NCBI RefSeq assembly: GCF_000720425.1
Contig: NZ_JOAJ01000006.1
Coordinates: 186,001 to 250,000, forward strand
Direction of reading: 5' to 3'
Source: Nocardia rhamnosiphila NBRC 108938
GTDB lineage: Bacteria; Actinomycetota; Actinomycetes; Mycobacteriales; Mycobacteriaceae
DNA length: 64,000 nt
The translations under genes were made by a program, and so were the position numbers. Positions 59,649 to 64,000 of the stretch are shown one piece after another. Position 1 is the first letter of the stretch. Each line of letters starts with the position of its first letter. Under the pieces are notes generated by a model. It did not search any database. It was not told the origin of the DNA and saw nothing but the letters and a program-made list of their open reading frames with translations.

Positions 59649-60715
59649 CGGTCTCCCTCCAATAGGCAGATCATGTTCTGCTGGAGCGCGGGCCCGTTCG
59701 TGGCGTGCGCCAGCGTGCGGTCCGCGCGACCGGTCAGGATGTGCTGTGCCGCGGCGCCGATCCGGATGAGCCCGGTCGCGGTGGTGGGCCGGGCGACCAG
59801 TGGCCCGCCCCCGGGATTGATCGTGGCCCCGGACAGTTCGAGTGCCTGCGCCAGCAGCGGTTCCTGGTAGCTGTACTCGGTGTGCAGTTCGGCGATCTGG
59901 ACCTCGCGGGCGGCGAAACCGGCCTGTTCGGCGGCCTTCGCCGCGGCCACCGTCACCGTGTCGACGCGGGTCAGGTCCCGGGTTCCCGGATAGTGGCTGT
60001 CCATCCGGTGGTCGGCGCCGCGCACCCAGGCCGGGCGCTGCGCCAGCCGCCGCGCGGTATCCCCGGCCGCCAGCACCAGGACCGCCGCGGCATCGCCGAT
60101 CGGTCCCCGGTCGTGTTCACGCAGCGGCGACGCCAGATACGGCGCGGCCAGCAGCTCGTCCACCGTGAACTCACCGGACACCTGGGCGCCCGGATTGCCC
60201 ACCGCGCCCGCCCGGGCCCGGACCACCACCTCGGCCAGCTGTTTCTCGTCCAGCACCCCGGCGGCGATCAACGCCTGCGCCTGCAGCGCGGCCAGCGCGT
60301 CCTGATGCGGCCGCAGCGGGGCCAGGAAGTACGGGTCGAGCTGGGTGGCGGTCACCTGGTCGAGATCGTGGGCCAGCGATCCGCGCCCGACACCGTAGAC
60401 CACCGCGATCTCGCCCTCGCCGAGTTGCAGCCACGACCACGCCTCGTAAGCGGCCCAGGCGGCATCCATCTCGACATGGGATTCCGAGATCGGTGGCCAC
60501 GCGCCCACCGCGTCGAGCGATTCGATATAGGCGAAGGTCCGGCCCTCGTGGAAATCGTGGCTGCCCGACGCCCAGAAATCGACCTCCGTGCGATCGATTC
60601 CGGCCGAGCCGAGCGCCTCGCGCATCACCGGCAGCAGGATCTCGGCCATATCGTCGTGCCGGTCGGCGGATGTCCCCGGCGACTGCGCGAATGCGACCAC
60701 CGCGATATCACGCAT
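59645..60715 (-). CDS. Degenerate thiolase-fold lipid-transfer protein (Ltp4-like)
   Basis: 356 residues, short for a thiolase. The nucleophile region is ISESHVEMDAAWAAYEA without Cys. The C-terminal motif reads GGGPLVARPTTATGLI, without GHP. It keeps ELHTEYSYQEPLLAQAL, a family helix. It probably pairs with the Ltp3-like protein encoded next to form a heteromeric complex with the DUF35 proteins. ATG 60715 overlaps the end of the DUF35 gene by 8 bp, with AGGAGG upstream. Confidence 0.85.
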   Translation of the reverse strand: MRDIAVVAFAQSPGTSADRHDDMAEILLPVMREALGSAGIDRTEVDFWASGSHDFHEGRTFAYIESLDAVGAWPPISESHVEMDAAWAAYEAWSWLQLGEGEIAVVYGVGRGSLAHDLDQVTATQLDPYFLAPLRPHQDALAALQAQALIAAGVLDEKQLAEVVVRARAGAVGNPGAQVSGEFTVDELLAAPYLASPLREHDRGPIGDAAAVLVLAAGDTARRLAQRPAWVRGADHRMDSHYPGTRDLTRVDTVTVAAAKAAEQAGFAAREVQIAELHTEYSYQEPLLAQALELSGATINPGGGPLVARPTTATGLIRIGAAAQHILTGRADRTLAHATNGPALQQNMICLLEGDR

Positions 60716-61181
60716 CGGAACCTCCTGCGACCGGCCGGTAGTAGCGGATGCTGTTCATGGATGTGTCCAGGTCCTCCTCGGCGCACCACACCGGTTCCAC
60801 GCGCATCCCGATGTGCACATCGGCGAGTTCGACGTCCCGGATCAGATGCATGAGCGTGGTGTCCGCACCGTCGACCTGGATATAGGCCACCAGGTACGGC
60901 GGGTCGATCACCTGGCCCGGGAACGGGAAATTCACCACGCAGAACGTTTTGACCACGCCGGTGCCGTCCAGTTCGAACGGCGCGGCGAGCTCGACCAGGC
61001 AGCGGGAACAGAATTCGGGGAAGGGCAGGTAGACGCGCTCGCAGGACGGGCAGCGGCGGGCCAGCAGCCGGCGTTCCCGCAACCCGCGCAGAAAGGTCGA
61101 ACGCCCGGTTCCGGCGACGAAGGTGTAGTCCACCTTGTGCGGGCTGGTGAACGATTCCACGGGCGTGGGCAGGGTGCTCAT
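60708..61181 (-). CDS. DUF35 OB-fold protein with zinc ribbon
   Basis: 157 residues. A rubredoxin-like zinc ribbon reads RCPSCERVYLPFPEFCSRC (four Cys), followed by the OB-fold acyl-CoA-binding domain (TFCVVNFPFPGQVIDPPYLV). DUF35 proteins are obligate partners of Ltp-type thiolases and MaoC-like hydratases in steroid degradation. The ATG at 61181 overlaps the stop of the preceding DUF35 gene as TGATG. Confidence 0.9.
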   Translation of the reverse strand: MSTLPTPVESFTSPHKVDYTFVAGTGRSTFLRGLRERRLLARRCPSCERVYLPFPEFCSRCLVELAAPFELDGTGVVKTFCVVNFPFPGQVIDPPYLVAYIQVDGADTTLMHLIRDVELADVHIGMRVEPVWCAEEDLDTSMNSIRYYRPVAGGSDA

Positions 61182-61639
61182 CAGGACTCCACCGGTTCGA
61201 AGCAGACGATATCGCGGATACTGCCTACCCGTTCGGCGCGCCAGCGGGGTGCCACCCGCAGGCCCGCGGCGAGGCGGGACGGGTCGCCGCCGGTATCGAC
61301 GGCGTGGAAGAGACCGCCTTCGGTGCCGTCGATGGTGATCAGGGCCCAGGCGAAGTGGTCGGCCTCGATCTCGTCGCCGGGCCGGGTAGGCACCCAGGTC
61401 CAGTGGGTGACGGTGCCGAAGGGTGTCAGGCGGACCAGCTCGCCGGTGGGGGCCGCGGTGGCCGGGTCGAACTCCAGCGCCGGGCAGAGCACAGCGCCGG
61501 CGGCGGTGCGCACCCCGTACAACTCGCCGTCGCGCAGACCGCCGAGGAACGTGCCGATCTTCTCGCCGACCGTCCGGTTGTACGGGAATTCGATGCTGTA
61601 GGGCGCGGTGAGACTCGCGTCCGGGGACTCGGCTGTCAT
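61181..61639 (-). CDS. DUF35-like OB-fold protein without a complete zinc ribbon
   Basis: 152 residues, first gene of the operon. It shares the OB-fold layout (LTPFGTVTHWTWVPTRPGDE, FAWALITIDGTEGGLFHAVD) with its neighbour, but the ribbon region reads YGVRTAAGAVLCPALEFDP with a single Cys, so it cannot bind zinc in the usual way. M. tuberculosis Rv3521 carries two such domains in one protein; here they are separate genes. ATG 61639 follows GCAGGAGACCG. Confidence 0.82.
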   Translation of the reverse strand: MTAESPDASLTAPYSIEFPYNRTVGEKIGTFLGGLRDGELYGVRTAAGAVLCPALEFDPATAAPTGELVRLTPFGTVTHWTWVPTRPGDEIEADHFAWALITIDGTEGGLFHAVDTGGDPSRLAAGLRVAPRWRAERVGSIRDIVCFEPVES

Positions 61640-61713
61640 CGGTCTCCTGCCGATCGGGGGCGCGGTCCGGCACTGGACCGCGTGTCGATGGTGTCCCGCG
61701 CGGCGGCCTCGTG

Positions 61714-61729
61714 TCAATCACTTGATTGA
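61714..61729. promoter_or_regulatory. Inverted repeat before the DUF35-thiolase operon
   Basis: TCAATCA-CT-TGATTGA, perfect 7-bp arms, 75 bp upstream of the first DUF35 gene. It shares half-sites with the palindrome at 362-380 (spacer 2 here, 1 there). The TetR encoded at 56306, with a recognition helix like that of the TetR at 1-332, is the likely binder. Confidence 0.55.
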
Positions 61730-61821
61730 ATCGGTTGATAGCGGCATCGTGGGTAGTCCGGACTTGTTCGGGTGATCCCCGGTGCGTCGCCCGCGCGCAT
61801 GACGTAAGCTCCGAATTCAAG

Positions 61822-61835
61822 TAGAACCTGTTCCA
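61822..61835. promoter_or_regulatory. KstR-type operator before the aldehyde dehydrogenase
   Basis: TAGAACCTGTTCCA fits TnnAACnnGTTnnA at every fixed position, 25 bp upstream of the aldehyde dehydrogenase ATG and inside the divergent promoter region shared with the DUF35-thiolase operon. Confidence 0.65.
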
Positions 61836-61860
61836 ATTCCTCCGGTGAGGAGAGATCACC

Positions 61861-63396
61861 ATGGCCATCGTTGAACAGCTGGAGCCGACCGCCGACGGAC
61901 GCCGGCGGCTCGAGCTGCGCAGCCCCGCTACCCGCGAACGCGTCGGCGAGATCGAGGTGAGCACGGCCGACGATGTGGCCGCGGTCCTGGCCATGGCGCG
62001 CGCCGCGCAGCCCGGCTGGGCCGCCCGGCCGGTCGCGGAACGGGCCGCGATCATCCGCAACGCGGTCTCGGTGCTACTGGCCCGTCGCGACGAGATCGTC
62101 GAAACGGTGATGCAGGAGACCGGTAAACCGCGAGTCGAGGCGCTGGCCGTGGAAATGGTGCCCGCCTGCGACTTCCTGAACTACTGGAGCGGCCGCGCCA
62201 CCAAGGACCTGGCCGACGAGAAGCGCCGCCTGCACGGCTACATGCTGCCGCTGAAGAAACTCGTCATCAACTACCAGCCGCTCGGCGTGGTCGGCGTGAT
62301 CACGCCCTGGAACGGCCCGTTCATCCTCTCGCTGAACCCGATCGCCCAGGCCCTGCTGGCCGGCAACTCGGTGGTGCTCAAACCGTCCGAGGTCACCCCG
62401 CACTCGGGGGAGTGGGCGGTCAAGGTGCTGCACGAGGCCGGCGTTCCCGAGGACGTGCTGCAGGTCGTGCACGGTGACGGCGAAACCGGCGCGGCCCTGG
62501 TGAGCGGCGATGTCGACAAGATCTCGTTCACCGGCAGCGTCGGCACCGGCAAGAAGATCGCCGCCGCCTGCGCGGGCCGGCTGATCCCGGTCACCCTCGA
62601 ACTCGGCGGCAAGGACGCGATGATCGTCTGCGCCGACGCCGATCTGGACCGTGCCTCGCTCGGCGCGGTGTACCTGTCGATGTTCAACACCGGTCAGGTC
62701 TGTGTCGGGGTCGAGCGGATCTACGTGGTGGAGAGCATCGCCGACCGGTTCATCGAGGAGGTGCGCAAACGCGCCGCCGAGGTGACCTACGGCGCCGTGG
62801 GCAAGGATGTCGGCCCGCTGTTCTGGGACCGGCAGCTCGAGATCGTCGAGAAGCACGTCGAGGACGCCAAGGCCAAGGGCGCCACCGTGCTGCTCGGTGG
62901 AGAATCCGATACCGCCGAGGGCGTGTTCTTCAAGCCGACCGTGGTCGTGGACGTCACCCACGATATGGACATCATGCAGCAGGAGACCTTCGGCCCGATC
63001 GTCGCGATCATGCGCGTCCGGGACGAGGAAGAGGCCGTGAAGATGGCCAACGACTGCCAGTACGGCCTCAGCGGCAGTGTGTTCACCAAGGACAAGGCCA
63101 AGGTCGTGCGGCTGGCCAAACAGCTCAAGACCGGGTCGGTGGTGCAGAACGACGCGTCGGTGATCTACGGCGTCGCCGAGGCACCCTTCGGCGGCCGTAA
63201 GGACAGCGGTCTGGGCCTGGTCAACGGCCGGGACGCGCTGCGCGGCTTCGCGCACCCGCAGCCGGTGCTGCTGGACCGGTGGGGTCTGAAGAAGGAGAAC
63301 ATCTGGTACCCCTACAGCGAGGCCACCGCCGCCACGCTGGAGAAGACCATCGGCACCCTGTTCGGCAACAAACTGCTGCGCCGTCTGGTGCGCTGA
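61861..63396 (+). CDS. NAD(P)-dependent aldehyde dehydrogenase
   Basis: 511 residues. Catalytic Cys is in MFNTGQVCVGVERIYV and the Glu in VTLELGGKDAMIV; ITPWNGPFILSLNPIAQALL and FTGSVGTGKKI are the cofactor motifs. GGTGAGGAGAG precedes ATG 61861. Its promoter has a KstR-type site and faces the thiolase operon, so it may oxidise an aldehyde released during steroid or branched acyl side-chain cleavage, for example by a retro-aldolase of the Ltp type. A hairpin follows the stop. Confidence 0.92.
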   Translation: MAIVEQLEPTADGRRRLELRSPATRERVGEIEVSTADDVAAVLAMARAAQPGWAARPVAERAAIIRNAVSVLLARRDEIVETVMQETGKPRVEALAVEMVPACDFLNYWSGRATKDLADEKRRLHGYMLPLKKLVINYQPLGVVGVITPWNGPFILSLNPIAQALLAGNSVVLKPSEVTPHSGEWAVKVLHEAGVPEDVLQVVHGDGETGAALVSGDVDKISFTGSVGTGKKIAAACAGRLIPVTLELGGKDAMIVCADADLDRASLGAVYLSMFNTGQVCVGVERIYVVESIADRFIEEVRKRAAEVTYGAVGKDVGPLFWDRQLEIVEKHVEDAKAKGATVLLGGESDTAEGVFFKPTVVVDVTHDMDIMQQETFGPIVAIMRVRDEEEAVKMANDCQYGLSGSVFTKDKAKVVRLAKQLKTGSVVQNDASVIYGVAEAPFGGRKDSGLGLVNGRDALRGFAHPQPVLLDRWGLKKENIWYPYSEATAATLEKTIGTLFGNKLLRRLVR

Positions 63397-63403
63397 CCGG
63401 TGG

Positions 63404-63433
63404 CCCGGCCGCCTGTGTGATCAGGCGGCCGGG
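63404..63433. terminator. Bidirectional hairpin terminator
   Basis: CCCGGCCGCCTG (63404-63415) pairs perfectly with CAGGCGGCCGGG (63422-63433), loop 6 bases. It lies 8 bp past the aldehyde dehydrogenase stop and contains the DedA stop codon, serving both convergent genes. Confidence 0.8.
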
Positions 63434-64000
63434 TGATCGGCGGGTTCGTCCGCGTCCGCCGCGGCGGTCTTCCCGCGGCCGGAGCGATAGCGTTTGACGA
63501 CCTCCCAGACGATCGGGAGCACCGAGACGGCCACGATGAGCAGGAAGATCAGGTCGACATTGTCGCGCACGATCGCGATCTGGCCGAGCAGGTAGCCGAG
63601 CATGGTGACCCCGGCGCCCCACAGCACGCCGCCGACGACGTTGTAGGTGAAGAACACCGAGTACTTCATCTTGGCCGCCCCCGCGACCAGCGGTGCGTAG
63701 GTGCGCACGATCGGGACGAACCGGGCCAGCACAATGGTGATCGGCCCGTGCTTCTCGAAGAACGCGTGCGATTCGTCGAGATAGGACTTCTTGAGGATCT
63801 TCGCGTCATCGCTCTTGAACAGCGCGGTCCCGCCCTTGGCGCCGATCAGATAGCCCACCTGATCGCCGGCGATCGCCGCGATCGGGATCAGTACGAGGAG
63901 TAGCCAGATCGGCGCGAAGGGTTCGATCTCCGCCGATTTGGAGGCCGCGATGAGCCCCGCGGTGAACAGCAGTGAATCACCGGGCAGTAGCGGGAACAGC
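63421..64000 (-). CDS. DedA-family membrane protein, 5' end beyond the window
   Basis: About 192 codons are visible. In the frame reading in from the right edge, LFPLLPGDSLLFTAGLIAAS is the conserved DedA segment and is followed by AIAGDQVGYLIGAKGG, then ITIVLARFVPIVRTYAPLVA and YNVVGGVLWGAGVTMLGYLL. DedA proteins (SNARE-associated Golgi group) are polyprenyl-phosphate or phospholipid flippases. The first ATG in view, 63858, is internal; the true start lies past 64000. The C-terminus is charged. Confidence 0.9.
   Translation of the reverse strand, partial: LFPLLPGDSLLFTAGLIAASKSAEIEPFAPIWLLLVLIPIAAIAGDQVGYLIGAKGGTALFKSDDAKILKKSYLDESHAFFEKHGPITIVLARFVPIVRTYAPLVAGAAKMKYSVFFTYNVVGGVLWGAGVTMLGYLLGQIAIVRDNVDLIFLLIVAVSVLPIVWEVVKRYRSGRGKTAAADADEPADHPAA

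Overview
The window is high-GC DNA from a mycolic-acid actinomycete, most likely Nocardia or a close relative. The signs are an MspA-type porin, TnnAACnnGTTnnA (KstR-type) operators, a lipid-transfer-protein thiolase operon with DUF35 partners, an EspC/WXG-like type VII secretion module, a PapA-like acyltransferase and a mycobacterial-type GH15 enzyme. No rRNA, tRNA or CRISPR array was seen. Most of the window is catabolic and regulatory core; two stretches (about 13.8-16.4 kb and 43.1-56.3 kb) look accessory.

Left part. 1-1.4 kb: a partial TetR gene, its likely palindromic operator and a 3-hydroxyacyl-CoA dehydrogenase. 1.4-6.1 kb: a minus-strand operon of TetR, a 32-aa membrane microprotein, NorD-like, NorQ-like, a 39-aa membrane microprotein and two unknown membrane proteins. 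It looks like an AAA+/VWA maturation pair serving an unidentified membrane enzyme. 6.2-7.7 kb: LysR/DoxX pair. 7.7-12.2 kb: a compact locus of free-standing adenylation enzyme, acyl carrier protein, condensation-like acyltransferase and cytochrome P450, probably a small specialised-metabolite pathway. 12.5-13.7 kb: MerR/methyltransferase. 13.8-16.2 kb: an AT-richer ESX-associated module with one frameshifted gene.

Middle. 16.4-20.2 kb: IclR-controlled lower meta-cleavage operon (hydratase, acylating acetaldehyde dehydrogenase, aldolase). 20.3-22.5 kb: oxidoreductase plus a SigJ/ECF41-like sigma factor. 22.6-32.7 kb: single regulators with divergent targets (TetR, TetR/GNAT, GntR/MFS, Rrf2/flavoprotein) and two thioesterases, many with clear palindromic operators. 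32.8-39.3 kb: a complete glucarate pathway (dehydratase, transporter, LysR, 5-dehydro-4-deoxyglucarate dehydratase, 2-oxoglutarate semialdehyde dehydrogenase). 39.4-43.1 kb: SDR/LysR pair and an acyl-CoA ligase behind a KstR-type site.

Right part. 43.1-46.5 kb: a worn region with MFS and solute-binding-protein remnants, an alpha/beta hydrolase, a HAD protein, a deaminase and two copies of a 62-bp bipartite repeat. 46.5-50.8 kb: stress-type membrane proteins, GH15 and MFS. 50.9-56.3 kb: MspA porin, serine recombinase, a NACHT NTPase with a glycine-zipper membrane domain, and an ADP-ribosyltransferase-like toxin with a possible immunity gene. 56.3-63.4 kb: a steroid/acyl-CoA type operon (two DUF35 proteins, three thiolase-fold proteins, TetR) facing an aldehyde dehydrogenase with a KstR-type site. 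Inside it sit two tandem, homologous 23-aa ORFs, the most novel-looking coding feature here. A DedA-family gene runs off the right edge.
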